A stretch of DNA of 64,000 nucleotides, from contig NC_011740.1 of assembly GCF_000026225.1 (NCBI RefSeq), positions 3,410,001 through 3,474,000 of the forward strand, read 5' to 3'. This document shows, one piece after another, positions 7,297-17,185 of the stretch; within the stretch, counting starts at the first letter, position 1, and every line of letters starts with the position of its first letter. Source of the DNA: Escherichia fergusonii ATCC 35469 (GTDB lineage Bacteria; Pseudomonadota; Gammaproteobacteria; Enterobacterales; Enterobacteriaceae). The notes beneath the pieces were generated by a model, which was given only the letters and a program-made list of their open reading frames with translations, was not told where the DNA came from and searched no databases. The position numbers and the translations under genes are program-made.

Positions 7297-9849
7297 GTGA
7301 AGTTCGTAAAGTATTTTTTGATCCTTGCAGTTTGTTGCATTCTGCTGGGAGCAGGCTCGATTTATGGCCTATATCGCTATATCGAGCCACAACTGCCGGA
7401 TGTCGCGACGCTGAAAGATGTGCGTCTGCAAATCCCAATGCAGGTTTACAGCGCTGATGGCGAGCTTATCGCGCAATATGGCGAGAAACGTCGTATTCCG
7501 GTGACGCTGGATCAGATGCCACCAGAAATGGTCAAAGCCTTTATTGCGACCGAAGACAGCCGATTTTATGAGCATCACGGTGTTGACCCCGTAGGGATCT
7601 TCCGTGCCGCCAGCGTTGCGCTGTTTTCTGGTCACGCTTCCCAGGGGGCAAGTACCATTACTCAGCAGCTGGCGAGAAACTTCTTCCTCAGTCCTGAACG
7701 CACGCTGATGCGCAAAATCAAAGAAGTTTTTCTTGCCATTCGCATCGAGCAACTGCTGAATAAAGACGAAATCCTTGAGCTTTATCTCAACAAGATTTAT
7801 CTCGGCTACCGTGCATACGGAGTTGGTGCTGCTGCGCAGGTCTATTTCGGCAAGACAGTTGATCAGCTGACGTTAAGCGAAATGGCGATGATCGCCGGGT
7901 TACCGAAAGCGCCTTCAACCTTTAACCCTCTCTATTCTATGGATCGGGCGCTTGCACGTCGCAATGTTGTGCTGTCGCGTATGTTAAGCGAAGGGTATAT
8001 CACTCAGCAGCAATATGATCAGGCGCGGGTAGAGACGATTAATGCAAACTACCACGCACCAGAAATTGCGTTCTCTGCACCCTATCTGACCGAGATGGTA
8101 CGTCAGGAGATGTATAACCGTTATGGCGAAAGCGCTTATGAAGACGGTTACCGCATTTACACCACGATTACCCGCAAAGTGCAGCAAGCAGCACAACAGG
8201 CAGTGCGTAATAATGTGCTGGACTACGATATGCGTCATGGTTATCGCGGCCCGGCAAACGAGCTGTGGAAAGTGGGGGAAACGGCATGGGATAGCCAAAA
8301 AATCACCGATACACTAAAAGCACTGCCGACTTATGGTCCGCTGTTACCCGCTGTAGTAACCAGTGCCAGTGCCCAGGAAGCGTCTGTGATGCTGGCCGAT
8401 GGCTCATCGGTTACGCTGGGAATGGAAGGTGTACGTTGGGCGCGTCCTTACCGTTCCGATACACAACAAGGCTCCACACCACGTAAAGTGACTGACGTAG
8501 TGCAGGCGGGCCAGCAAATCTGGGTCCGTCAGATGGGCGATGCCTGGTGGCTGGCACAAGTACCGGAAGTTAACTCGGCACTGGTTTCCATTAATCCTCA
8601 GAATGGCGCAGTGATGGCACTGGTGGGTGGTTTTGACTTCAACCAGAGCAAGTTTAACCGCGCAACGCAGGCACTTCGCCAGGTCGGCTCTAATATCAAA
8701 CCGTTCCTCTATACCGCCGCAATGGATAAAGGCCTGACGCTGGCAAGTATGTTGAACGACGTCCCAATCTCACGCTGGGATGCAGGTGCCGGATCTGACT
8801 GGCAACCGAAAAACTCTCCACCGCAGTATGCCGGTCCAATCCGCTTACGTCAGGGGCTGGGGCAGTCGAAAAACGTGGTGATGGTGCGGGCAATGCGGGC
8901 AATGGGCGTGGATTACGCGGCGGAGTATTTACAACGCTTCGGTTTCCCGGCGCAAAACATTGTTCATACTGAATCACTGGCACTGGGTTCCGCTTCCTTT
9001 ACGCCGCTGCAGGTAGCTCGTGGTTACGCAGTAATGGCAAATGGCGGCTTCCTGGTCGATCCCTGGTTTATCAGTAAAATTGAGACCGATCAGGCTGGTG
9101 TCATTTTCGAAGCAAAACCCAAAATTGCTTGTCCTGAATGCGATATTCCGGTGATTTATGGCGATACGCCAAAGTCGGACGTACTGGAGAACAGCAATGT
9201 CGAGGATGTTGCTATCTCCCGGGAGCAGCAAAATTCAACAGTGCCAATGCCGCAACTGGAACAGGCAAATCAGGCATTAGTGGCCGCGACAGGCGCACAG
9301 GAATACGCGCCACATGTGATCAATACTCCGCTGGCCTTTCTGATCAAGAGTGCCCTGAACACCAATATCTTTGGTGAACCTGGCTGGCAGGGTACTGGCT
9401 GGCGTGCCGCACGAGATCTTAAACGGCGTGATATCGGCGGAAAAACAGGTACCACTAACAGTTCGAAAGATGCATGGTTCTCAGGTTACGGTCCGGGCGT
9501 CGTGACCTCGGTTTGGATTGGCTTTGATGATCACCGCCGTAATCTTGGTCATACAACGGCTTCCGGTGCGATTAAAGATCAGATCTCTGGTTACGAAGGC
9601 GGTGCGAAGAGTGCCCAGCCAGCATGGGACGCTTACATGAAAGCCGTGCTTGAAGGTGTGCCAGAACAACCGCTGACACCACCACCGGGTATTGTGACAG
9701 TGAATATTGATCGCAGCACCGGGCAACTGGCAAATGGTGGCAATAGCCGAGAAGAGTATTTCATCGAAGGCACGCAGCCTACACAACATGCGGTGCAAGA
9801 GGTGGGAACGACCATTATCGATAATGGCGAGGCTCAGGAATTGTTCTAA
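7297..9849 (+). CDS. mrcA: Penicillin-binding protein 1A (class A PBP)
   Basis: Bifunctional inner-membrane enzyme that polymerises glycan strands and cross-links peptides in peptidoglycan. From the GTG at 7297 it has 850 residues (MKFVKYF...), the length usual for E. coli; an upstream in-frame ATG at 7273 would give 858. Features: membrane anchor about 7-26; glycosyltransferase (family 51) motifs EDSRFYEHHGVD with the catalytic Glu, GASTITQQLARN and LNKIYLG; an OB-like insert; the transpeptidase with SNIKPF (active serine near 465), SKN and KTGTTN motifs. It is transcribed away from the hof operon and ends at a strong terminator. Confidence 0.97.
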   Translation: MKFVKYFLILAVCCILLGAGSIYGLYRYIEPQLPDVATLKDVRLQIPMQVYSADGELIAQYGEKRRIPVTLDQMPPEMVKAFIATEDSRFYEHHGVDPVGIFRAASVALFSGHASQGASTITQQLARNFFLSPERTLMRKIKEVFLAIRIEQLLNKDEILELYLNKIYLGYRAYGVGAAAQVYFGKTVDQLTLSEMAMIAGLPKAPSTFNPLYSMDRALARRNVVLSRMLSEGYITQQQYDQARVETINANYHAPEIAFSAPYLTEMVRQEMYNRYGESAYEDGYRIYTTITRKVQQAAQQAVRNNVLDYDMRHGYRGPANELWKVGETAWDSQKITDTLKALPTYGPLLPAVVTSASAQEASVMLADGSSVTLGMEGVRWARPYRSDTQQGSTPRKVTDVVQAGQQIWVRQMGDAWWLAQVPEVNSALVSINPQNGAVMALVGGFDFNQSKFNRATQALRQVGSNIKPFLYTAAMDKGLTLASMLNDVPISRWDAGAGSDWQPKNSPPQYAGPIRLRQGLGQSKNVVMVRAMRAMGVDYAAEYLQRFGFPAQNIVHTESLALGSASFTPLQVARGYAVMANGGFLVDPWFISKIETDQAGVIFEAKPKIACPECDIPVIYGDTPKSDVLENSNVEDVAISREQQNSTVPMPQLEQANQALVAATGAQEYAPHVINTPLAFLIKSALNTNIFGEPGWQGTGWRAARDLKRRDIGGKTGTTNSSKDAWFSGYGPGVVTSVWIGFDDHRRNLGHTTASGAIKDQISGYEGGAKSAQPAWDAYMKAVLEGVPEQPLTPPPGIVTVNIDRSTGQLANGGNSREEYFIEGTQPTQHAVQEVGTTIIDNGEAQELF

Positions 9850-9851
9850 TT

Positions 9852-9878
9852 AAAAAAGGCGCCTCGGCGCCTTTTTTA
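9852..9878 (+). terminator. mrcA terminator
   Basis: AAAAAAGGCGCC-tc-GGCGCCTTTTTT forms a near-perfect GC-rich hairpin with A and T flanks a few bases after the mrcA stop. The symmetry would also allow it to stop transcription arriving from nudE on the other strand. Confidence 0.93.
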
Positions 9879-9981
9879 ATGCTAAAGTCGGATACAACAC
9901 GAACGCCTTCGCATGTCTATAAAATATTTAAATTCAGTGCATTACATGAATAGCCTGGCGCATCAAGTAAGTTCCTCGTAT

Positions 9982-10542
9982 TTACAACCGCCCCTGCCCC
10001 TTCAACCACTCGCGCACGAGGAAAAGCGCACTGACATTGCGCGCTTCATTGAAGTCAGGATCTTCAAGCAAATCCATCATATGAGCCAGCGGCCAGCGAA
10101 CTTGCGGCAGAGGTTCTGGCTCATCGCCTTCCAGCGATTCCGGGTAGAGATCCTGCGCTACCACGATATTCATTTTGCTGGAAAAGTAAGACGGGGCCAT
10201 GCTGAGTTTCTTCAAAAAAGTCAGATCATTGGCACCAAATCCCACTTCTTCTTTAAGCTCCCGGTTAGCAGCTTCATAAACGCTTTCGCCGGGATCAATC
10301 AGCCCTTTCGAAAAGCCCAGTTCATAGGATTCCGTTCCCACCGCATATTCCCGGATCAGAATAAGATGATCGTCAATAATAGGTACAATCATTACCGCTT
10401 CCCGATTGGAAGGACGCATCCGTTCATAGACACGGCGCACGCCATTGCTGAACTCCAGATCCACACTCTCGACATTAAACAGTCGGGATCGCGCCACAGT
10501 TTCAACATTCAGGATGGTGGGTTTTTGTAATGATTTGCTCAT
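9982..10542 (-). CDS. nudE: ADP compounds hydrolase NudE (Nudix)
   Basis: Cytoplasmic Nudix hydrolase that cleaves ADP-ribose, Ap3A, NADH and related compounds. The 186-residue protein starts at MSKSLQKPTILN; the upstream in-frame extension of 11 residues has no support. The Nudix box G-x5-E-x7-REUxEExGU is intact as GLIDPGESVYEAANRELKEEVGF split around residues 90-112. It converges on mrcA and diverges from igaA with a 322-base gap. Confidence 0.96.
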   Translation of the reverse strand: MSKSLQKPTILNVETVARSRLFNVESVDLEFSNGVRRVYERMRPSNREAVMIVPIIDDHLILIREYAVGTESYELGFSKGLIDPGESVYEAANRELKEEVGFGANDLTFLKKLSMAPSYFSSKMNIVVAQDLYPESLEGDEPEPLPQVRWPLAHMMDLLEDPDFNEARNVSALFLVREWLKGQGRL

Positions 10543-10864
10543 TGTGGGAATCTTTTCAGTGAAATCTGTTGTCATTGTGCGATACAGAGCACGGTTCCGG
10601 CAATGTGAATCGCTGATTATTTACATTTATGTAACCTGATAAAAGTTAATTCTCAAATCAAATTAAAAGTCAATAGGTTGAAATAACTCCAGGAATTTGC
10701 TGATATTCCGCCTTTGGTGGTTTTGCTATGCTTTGCACTCAATGGGATGCGCTTAAAAATGCTCAAGTTCAACTCCACGCTTGCCGATAGCCAACCACAG
10801 AATCACGCATAATGTGCTGGGTGCGACCAATCACACCTGAAAGACTAAGTAAGATGGGGAACGC
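10543..10864. other. nudE-igaA intergenic region (322 bases), promoters only
   Basis: No gene is supported here. It must contain the divergent nudE and igaA promoters and is AT-rich near 10620-10690. A 20-codon frame starting at 10729 lacks a clear ribosome site and was not accepted. A GGGGA ribosome site precedes the igaA ATG. Confidence 0.45.
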
Positions 10865-13000
10865 ATGAGCACCATTTTGATTTTTGTCGTTGCTTTGCTG
10901 GCCTGCTCACTACTTGCAGGGTGGCTACTGCGATTACGAGCCCGACGGGGGCCAGTCAGCTGGGCAAACGCCTTTCCACAAGCGGACACACGTAAACTTA
11001 GCACTGAAGAACGCAGTGCGGTCGAAAATTATCTCGAAAATCTGAGTGAAACTCAGCGGGTGCCAGGCCCGACGGGGGCCAGTGCCGCGCCTGTATCGCT
11101 TTCTCTGACTGACGAAAGCAACAACGTGGTTATTCTTACGCACTCCATCACACGTTACGGTATCTCGACCGACGATCCCAACAAATGGCGCTACTACCTC
11201 GATTCCGTGGAAGTGCATCTGCCGCCCTTCTGGGAGCAGTACATCAACGACGAAAATAACGTTGAATTGATTCATACCGATTCGCTACCACTGGTAATTT
11301 CCCTCAACGGCCATACGCTACAAGAGTATATGCAAGAAACTCGCGGCTATGCGTTACAACCGGTTTCTTCTACCCAGGCATCTATTCGTGGGGAAGAGAG
11401 TGAGCAGATCGAGTTGCTTAACATCCGTAAAGAAACACATGAAGAGTATGCGCTCAGCCGCCCACGTGGACTGCGGGAGGCATTGTTGGTTGTTGCGTCG
11501 TTCTTGCTGTTTTTTTTCTGTCTGATTACCCCGGATGTGTTTGTGCCCTGGCTGGCTGGTGGCGCAATATTGCTGTTGGGTGCGGGGTTATGGGGGCTTT
11601 TTGCACCACCAGCGAAATCTTCACTGCGAGAGATCCACTGTCTGCGCGGCACTCCGCGTCGTTGGGGCCTGTTTGGTGAAAACGATCAGGAGCAGATCAA
11701 CAATATTTCACTCGGTATCATCGACCTGATCTACCCCACTCACTGGCAGCCTTATATTACCCCGGATCTGGGGCAGCAGACGGATATCGACATCTACCTC
11801 GACCGTCATGTGGTGCGGCAGGGGCGTTTCCTTTCGTTGCATGACGAAGTGAAAAACTTCCCGCTTCAACACTGGCTGCGTAGCACAGTTATTGCAGCCG
11901 GTTCATTACTTGTGCTGGTCATGCTGTTGTTCTGGATCCCACTGGATATGCCTCTTAAATTTACGCTTTCATGGATGAAAGGTGCACAGACCATTGAGGC
12001 TACCAGCGTCAGGCAACTTGCAGATTCAGGCGTGCGTGTGGGAGATACACTCCATTTGCGCGGAACAGGTATGTGTAACATACGCACGGCAGGAACCTGG
12101 ACAGCACAGGCTAACTCACCGTTTATACCGTTTGACTGCTCACAAATTATCTGGAATGACGCCCGTTCTTTACCACTGCCAGAATCTGAGTTAGTTAACA
12201 AGGCCATGGCGCTGACCGAAGCTGTTAACCGACAGCTGCATCCGAAATCGGAAGATGAATCTCGCGTCAGCGCAACTTTACGCTCAGCAATTCAAAAATC
12301 CGGCATGGTACTGCTTGATGATTTTGGCGATCTTGTACTGAAGACGGCAGATCTGTGCGCAGCCAAGGATGATTGCGTACGATTAAAAAATGCCCTGGTC
12401 AACCTGGGTAATAGTAAAGACTGGGAAGCATTGGTGAAACGCGCTAACGCCGGAAAACTCGACGGTGTGAACGTACTGTTGCGTCCGGTAAGCGCCGAAT
12501 CACTGGACAATCTGGTGACGACGTCAACGGCACCGTTTATTACCCGCGAAACTGCGCGCGCAGCTCAATCACTCAATAGCCCGGCCCCTGGAGGCTTTTT
12601 GATTGTCAGTGATGAGGGCAGTGATTTTGTCGATCAACCCTGGCCTTCGGCTTCACTTTACGACTATCCGCCGCAAGAACAGTGGAATGCTTTCCAGAAA
12701 CTGGCGCAAATGCTCATGCACACCCCGTTTAACGCAGAAGGCATTGTCACGAATATCTTTACTGACGCCAATGGCACCAAACATATTAGTCTGCATCCAA
12801 TTCCTGACCGTTCCGGCCTGTGGCGTTATCTCGGTACTACATTGCTGTTACTGACGATGCTGGGTAGCGCCATCTATAATGGCGTGCAGGCGTGGCGTCG
12901 TTATCAACGTCATCGCACCAGGATGATGGAGATTCAGGCCTATTATGAAAGCTGCCTGAATCCGCAACTGATTACCTCTTCAGAAAGCCTTATTGAATAA
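10865..13000 (+). CDS. igaA: Rcs phosphorelay inhibitor IgaA
   Basis: IgaA is a multi-spanning inner-membrane protein that holds down the Rcs envelope-stress phosphorelay; loss is lethal or highly mucoid in enterics. The 711 residues fit the family exactly. Membrane segments are seen at about 2-20, 207-250 (a pair), 340-362 and 655-675, with two cytoplasmic regions and a large periplasmic domain (about 365-650) containing several Cys residues (GMCNIRT, FDCSQI, LCAAKDDCVRLK) that can form disulfides. Followed closely by yrfG-hslR-hslO in the same direction. Confidence 0.96.
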   Translation: MSTILIFVVALLACSLLAGWLLRLRARRGPVSWANAFPQADTRKLSTEERSAVENYLENLSETQRVPGPTGASAAPVSLSLTDESNNVVILTHSITRYGISTDDPNKWRYYLDSVEVHLPPFWEQYINDENNVELIHTDSLPLVISLNGHTLQEYMQETRGYALQPVSSTQASIRGEESEQIELLNIRKETHEEYALSRPRGLREALLVVASFLLFFFCLITPDVFVPWLAGGAILLLGAGLWGLFAPPAKSSLREIHCLRGTPRRWGLFGENDQEQINNISLGIIDLIYPTHWQPYITPDLGQQTDIDIYLDRHVVRQGRFLSLHDEVKNFPLQHWLRSTVIAAGSLLVLVMLLFWIPLDMPLKFTLSWMKGAQTIEATSVRQLADSGVRVGDTLHLRGTGMCNIRTAGTWTAQANSPFIPFDCSQIIWNDARSLPLPESELVNKAMALTEAVNRQLHPKSEDESRVSATLRSAIQKSGMVLLDDFGDLVLKTADLCAAKDDCVRLKNALVNLGNSKDWEALVKRANAGKLDGVNVLLRPVSAESLDNLVTTSTAPFITRETARAAQSLNSPAPGGFLIVSDEGSDFVDQPWPSASLYDYPPQEQWNAFQKLAQMLMHTPFNAEGIVTNIFTDANGTKHISLHPIPDRSGLWRYLGTTLLLLTMLGSAIYNGVQAWRRYQRHRTRMMEIQAYYESCLNPQLITSSESLIE

Positions 13001-13064
13001 CACGTTTGCGCGGCAGGTTATGCTACCCTGTCGCGCAAATTGCTTCACTCTGGAGATTTCCCTC

Positions 13065-13733
13065 ATGCATATCAACATTGCCTGGCAGGACGTAGATACC
13101 GTTCTGCTGGATATGGACGGCACGTTGCTCGACCTCGCCTTCGATAACTATTTCTGGCAAAAGCTGGTGCCTGAAACATGGGGGGCGAAAAACGGGGTCA
13201 CGCCACAGGAAGCGATGGACTATATGCGCCAGCAATATCACGACGTGCAGCATACGCTAAACTGGTACTGTCTTGATTACTGGAGTGAGCAACTGGGTCT
13301 GGATATCTGTGCGATGACCACCGAGATGGGACCGCGTGCCGTACTGCGTGAAGATACCATTCCGTTTCTTGAGGCACTGAAAGCCAGTGGTAAGCAACGA
13401 ATTTTGCTCACCAATGCTCATCCGCATAACCTGGCGGTAAAACTTGAGCATACCGGTCTGGACGCACACCTTGATTTATTACTTTCCACCCACACATTTG
13501 GTTATCCGAAAGAGGATCAGCGGTTATGGCATGCGGTGGCCGAAGCTACGGGTCTGAAAGCTGAAAGAACGCTGTTTATTGATGACAGCGAAGCGATTCT
13601 CGATGCTGCCGCACAATTTGGTATTCGTTACTGCCTCGGTGTCACAAACCCCGCTTCCGGGATTGCCGAGAAACAGTATCAGCGCCATCCGTCACTGAAT
13701 GACTACCGCCGCCTGATCCCCTCGCTAATGTGA
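13065..13733 (+). CDS. yrfG: HAD-family phosphatase YrfG (GMP/IMP nucleotidase)
   Basis: Haloacid dehalogenase-like hydrolase reported in E. coli as a purine nucleotidase. The 222-residue protein starts at MHINIAWQ (13065), with GGAG 10-13 bases upstream; the longer frame overlapping igaA is not used. HAD motif I is DMDGTLLD (about 15-22), motif II LLTNAH, motif III lysine in YPKEDQRLW, motif IV FIDDSEA. It lies 10 bases before hslR, so the two are likely co-transcribed. Confidence 0.95.
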   Translation: MHINIAWQDVDTVLLDMDGTLLDLAFDNYFWQKLVPETWGAKNGVTPQEAMDYMRQQYHDVQHTLNWYCLDYWSEQLGLDICAMTTEMGPRAVLREDTIPFLEALKASGKQRILLTNAHPHNLAVKLEHTGLDAHLDLLLSTHTFGYPKEDQRLWHAVAEATGLKAERTLFIDDSEAILDAAAQFGIRYCLGVTNPASGIAEKQYQRHPSLNDYRRLIPSLM

Positions 13734-13743
13734 AGGAGACGCC

Positions 13744-14145
13744 ATGAAAGAAAAACCTGCTGTTGAGGTTCGACTGGATAAATGGCTATGGGCCGCCCGT
13801 TTTTATAAAACCCGCGCGCTGGCCCGCGAAATGATCGAAGGCGGTAAGGTGCACTACAACGGGCAGCGCAGCAAGCCAAGCAAAATCGTCGAGCTGAATG
13901 CCACGCTCACTCTGCGCCAGGGAAATGACGAACGAACGGTGATTGTAAAGGCGATTACTGAACAGCGTCGCCCCGCCAGCGAGGCAGTCTTGCTGTATGA
14001 AGAGACTGCAGAAAGTGTAGAGAAACGCGAAAAAATGGCGCTGGCACGTAAACTTAATGCCTTAACCATGCCGCACCCGGACCGACGCCCGGACAAAAAA
14101 GAGCGCCGCGACCTGTTACGATTTAAACACGGCGACAGTGAATAA
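13744..14145 (+). CDS. hslR: Heat-shock protein 15, ribosome-associated HslR
   Basis: HslR binds free 50S subunits carrying a nascent chain and helps recycle them. The 133-residue basic protein is built around an S4 RNA-binding domain at about 8-65 (VRLDKWLWAARFYKTR, GGKVHYNGQ), followed by a Lys/Arg-rich helical tail. The start follows AAGGAG by six bases. It is heat-shock induced in E. coli together with hslO, 24 bases downstream. Confidence 0.97.
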   Translation: MKEKPAVEVRLDKWLWAARFYKTRALAREMIEGGKVHYNGQRSKPSKIVELNATLTLRQGNDERTVIVKAITEQRRPASEAVLLYEETAESVEKREKMALARKLNALTMPHPDRRPDKKERRDLLRFKHGDSE

Positions 14146-14169
14146 CTGTCACCTGCAAGAGAGATGATT

Positions 14170-15048
14170 ATGCCGCAACATGACCAATTACATCGCTATC
14201 TGTTTGAAAACTTTGCCGTGCGCGGCGAACTGGTAACCGTTTCGGAAACCCTGCAACAGATCCTTGAGAATCACGATTATCCGCAGCCCGTTAAAAACGT
14301 GCTGGCAGAACTGCTGGTTGCGACCAGCCTGTTAACCGCTACGCTAAAATTTGATGGTGATATCACCGTACAGCTGCAAGGCGACGGCCCGATGAGTCTG
14401 GCGGTCATCAACGGAAACAACAAACAGCAGATGCGTGGCGTCGCGCGCGTACAGGGCGAAATTCCGGAAAATGCCGACCTGAAAACGCTGGTCGGCAATG
14501 GTTACGTGGTGATCACCATTACCCCGAGCGAAGGCGAACGCTATCAGGGCGTGGTTGGTCTGGAAGGTGATACCCTGGCGGCCTGCCTGGAAGATTACTT
14601 TATGCGTTCTGAACAGCTGCCGACGCGCCTGTTTATTCGCACCGGCGACGTAGACGGCAAACCGGCTGCGGGCGGTATGTTGTTGCAGATAATGCCTGCA
14701 CAAAATGCCCAGCAGGACGACTTCGACCATCTGGCGACGCTAACCGAAACCATCAAAACCGAAGAACTGCTGACCTTACCGGCAAACGAAGTGTTGTGGC
14801 GTTTGTATCACGAAGAAGAGGTGACGGTTTACGATCCGCAGGATGTTGAATTCAAATGCACCTGCTCGCGTGAACGTTGCGCCGACGCGCTAAAAACACT
14901 GCCGGATGAAGAAGTGGATAGCATTCTGGCGGAAGAAGGCGAAATTGACATGCATTGTGATTACTGCGGTAACCACTATCTGTTCAATGCAATGGATATT
15001 GCCGAGATCCGCAACAATGCGTCTCCGGCAGACCCGCAAGTACATTAA
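14170..15048 (+). CDS. hslO: Redox-regulated chaperone Hsp33, HslO
   Basis: Holdase activated by oxidation; protects proteins when heat and oxidative stress combine. The 292-residue form starting [10 protein letters not shown] is chosen; an ATG two codons earlier (14164) is possible but too close to the GAGAG ribosome site. The C-terminal redox switch has the zinc-binding CxC ([10 protein letters not shown]) and CxxC (HCDYCGN) pairs about 30 residues apart, both intact. Converges on yhgE with a shared hairpin. Confidence 0.97.
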
Positions 15049-15052
15049 TCAT

Positions 15053-15084
15053 GAAATCCGGCAGAGATAACTCTGCCGGACTTC
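15053..15084. terminator. Bidirectional hairpin between hslO and yhgE
   Basis: A perfect 10-base stem TCCGGCAGAG-ataa-CTCTGCCGGA (15057-15080), extended by GAA/TTC, sits in the 39-base gap between the convergent genes. The T run is weak on both sides, but position and stability argue for a shared terminator. Confidence 0.75.
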
Positions 15085-15087
15085 ATC

Positions 15088-16809
15088 TTAATATGACCTT
15101 TTCAGTCGTTTACCATCCACAGTGAGATCCTGCCGGACCTGCGGTATGGCACCAATTTTATTCTCAGCCACTGCTTTTAATAGTCGATCACGTGTCAAAC
15201 CTGATGGCGCCATCAACGTTTCAATCAGCTTCCACTTGTGCTCTTCATAACCGAAGACCAGCACATCACTACTCAGCTCACGATCACCGAATGTAAACAA
15301 CACCTGCTCTGGCTTACCATCAGTATTGAGATCCTGACTAACAATGACGCATCTATCTGGTTTATTGCAAGATATGACACGATATCGGTACTCCATAACG
15401 CCTTCCCAGAATTCTTTATCTGGCGTCTGACTACCTGGAGCAATAGTCACCATTTTGGCTAATAATTCAGCTGTGACAACAAAGGTATCATCGTCACTGT
15501 TTTTCAGTATCCGTGCGAGTTGTCCTGCTCGCTTGTTGTCACTGGTAAACGTGTCATCTTTCGCCAGCTTTTCCAGCGCTTCACGCCCTGCTCTGCCGTT
15601 ACGTTGCAGCATATACAAGCTGACCTGATCTGCGGTGATTTTGCCACTTTGATAACGCGCCATATGACTATTTACACTGATACGTTGAACATCAAGCACC
15701 GGAGAACTGAGCAGCAATAAAATGGTAAAAATGAACAAGGAAAGTGCGAGGATCACTTTGCCTTGCAGCAGAAGTGGATTGCACCCACGACGCACAATGC
15801 TCGCTACATATCCTACCGACCAGATGAGTAATACCAGTACTATCAGCGCACCGTACAGCCGCTCTGGCGTCCAGCCATAGGGATGAATTCGAAGCCACAA
15901 TGCCCACCCTGCAAGAAGAACAAACACGGGGGCAATTAACAGAGACGCTTTGATAACACAACGCAAAGCAATGGGGTAAGGCAGCGAACTTTTTTGCGGT
16001 TCCCGCACAATCGCCATTAGTAACAGTAAGATCAGCGCCAGTGTGGAAAGTAAAGCAGCCGCAGAAATACGTTCTGAGATCATCTCCAGCCCAGTAAAGG
16101 GCAAGGTAACAATAAATAACAATGCCAGAACAGAAACCAGCGGCAATAACCCAGTGGCGATAAGTGTCAGCAGCTTTTGAATGGCAGTAATTAAACGTGG
16201 TTGAGTACGTGCAAGAATCACCGCCAGCGCGGTAATCAGACCAGTAGTAATGTACAGAAACCACTCACTATCAAAAAAAAGTGTTTTGAAAAAATAGATA
16301 CCAACCAGCCTGAACAATGAACTCCACAGCAGTAAGACCAGCCACACAAGACCTTGTAGGACAATAAAGACAAAAACAGTCAGAGCGTTATGCCAAAGCT
16401 GGTTATAAAAATAAGAATAGGAAGGTATGCCTTTACCCTCATGCAGACGGTACTGCAACCAGGGAAGTGCCAGCAACGCCATAAATAATAAACGGCAACC
16501 AAATAAAAACAGCATCTCATACTGTTGCCACCTGTCCATGCCTTCAGCGTTGTATTTCTGCCACCATGACAGCGCCAGAACAACAAAGGCGATTACTGCC
16601 AGCCAACCCCACAATGCACGTTGTTTAAAAGAAACCACTGTAAGCAGTAGCGTTAGCGAAATAGCCAGCGTTGCGGGCAAACCAAAGAACAACCAACTGT
16701 CATGAATGGGCACCAGATAAGTCATCAACAGGTAGCATATGCCTCCCTGAATCAAACCGGTTAACGCCATACCCCAGCGTGTTTTAAGTGAAAGCTCTGT
16801 ACTATCCAT
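15088..16809 (-). CDS. yhgE: Inner-membrane protein YhgE (DUF4153)
   Basis: Multi-spanning membrane protein of unknown function. About a dozen hydrophobic helices fill residues 10-395, followed by a C-terminal soluble tail (about 400-573) with the NSHMARYQSGKITADQVSLYML segment. The start at MDSTELSLK is preferred (GGAAC nine bases upstream); an ATG four codons earlier is possible. The membrane half resembles remembered K-12 YhgE well, but the last 170 residues look much more different, as if recombined or fast evolving. Function is not assigned. Confidence 0.88.
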   Translation of the reverse strand: MDSTELSLKTRWGMALTGLIQGGICYLLMTYLVPIHDSWLFFGLPATLAISLTLLLTVVSFKQRALWGWLAVIAFVVLALSWWQKYNAEGMDRWQQYEMLFLFGCRLLFMALLALPWLQYRLHEGKGIPSYSYFYNQLWHNALTVFVFIVLQGLVWLVLLLWSSLFRLVGIYFFKTLFFDSEWFLYITTGLITALAVILARTQPRLITAIQKLLTLIATGLLPLVSVLALLFIVTLPFTGLEMISERISAAALLSTLALILLLLMAIVREPQKSSLPYPIALRCVIKASLLIAPVFVLLAGWALWLRIHPYGWTPERLYGALIVLVLLIWSVGYVASIVRRGCNPLLLQGKVILALSLFIFTILLLLSSPVLDVQRISVNSHMARYQSGKITADQVSLYMLQRNGRAGREALEKLAKDDTFTSDNKRAGQLARILKNSDDDTFVVTAELLAKMVTIAPGSQTPDKEFWEGVMEYRYRVISCNKPDRCVIVSQDLNTDGKPEQVLFTFGDRELSSDVLVFGYEEHKWKLIETLMAPSGLTRDRLLKAVAENKIGAIPQVRQDLTVDGKRLKRSY

Positions 16810-16946
16810 GTTCTGTTCCATGACCAGGAGAAAAATTAATTATCGCATTCAAGCGCAATTAAGAGATTTCAAAGATTTTTTTTCAGAAAAACGCCTGTCG
16901 AGGTGAATCGATACTTTAAATGTATCGTTTGCAACATTACTCTGGT

Positions 16947-16968
16947 GAATGCGATTACACTCACATTA
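16947..16968 (+). promoter_or_regulatory. CRP site upstream of pckA (distal)
   Basis: TGCGA-TTACAC-TCACA (16950-16965) differs from the TGTGA-N6-TCACA consensus at one position and has A/T-rich flanks on both sides as in strong CRP sites. Gluconeogenic pckA is subject to catabolite control, so cAMP-CRP activation fits. Confidence 0.75.
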
Positions 16969-17052
16969 TTCCCGACAAAAACACCATTTTTTAACCTTTT
17001 AAGAACATTTTCCTCAACATAAAAAGGTTTTCTGACATAATAAGCGCCGTTT

Positions 17053-17068
17053 CGTGACAGGAGTCACA
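17053..17068 (+). promoter_or_regulatory. CRP site upstream of pckA (proximal)
   Basis: CGTGA-CAGGAG-TCACA matches the CRP consensus with one mismatch. Its centre lies 103 bases from the distal site, close to ten helical turns, so both could be bound on the same DNA face. Confidence 0.7.
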
Positions 17069-17185
17069 GCGTTTTATGGAACGTGATTTTGTCGAGATAC
17101 TTAAATCTATGAGCCTTGTCGCGGTTAACACCCCTCAAATACCCTTAATATTTCAGGTAATACATATTGGCTAAGGAGCAGTGAA

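Larger units (their letters stand above)
16810..17185. other. yhgE-pckA regulatory interval (about 375 bases)
   Basis: AT-rich divergent promoter region for yhgE (minus) and pckA (plus), without a gene. It contains two CRP-type sites listed separately. The pckA ribosome site TAAGGAGC lies near 17172-17179. Confidence 0.6.

Noticed and set aside
10729..10791. 20-codon frame before igaA
   Set aside because: No convincing ribosome site and no evidence of conservation available; too short to support.
11555..11562. Chi-like GCTGGTGG octamers (also 45087-45094)
   Set aside because: True matches, but not searched exhaustively and such octamers are scattered throughout E. coli DNA; not informative here.
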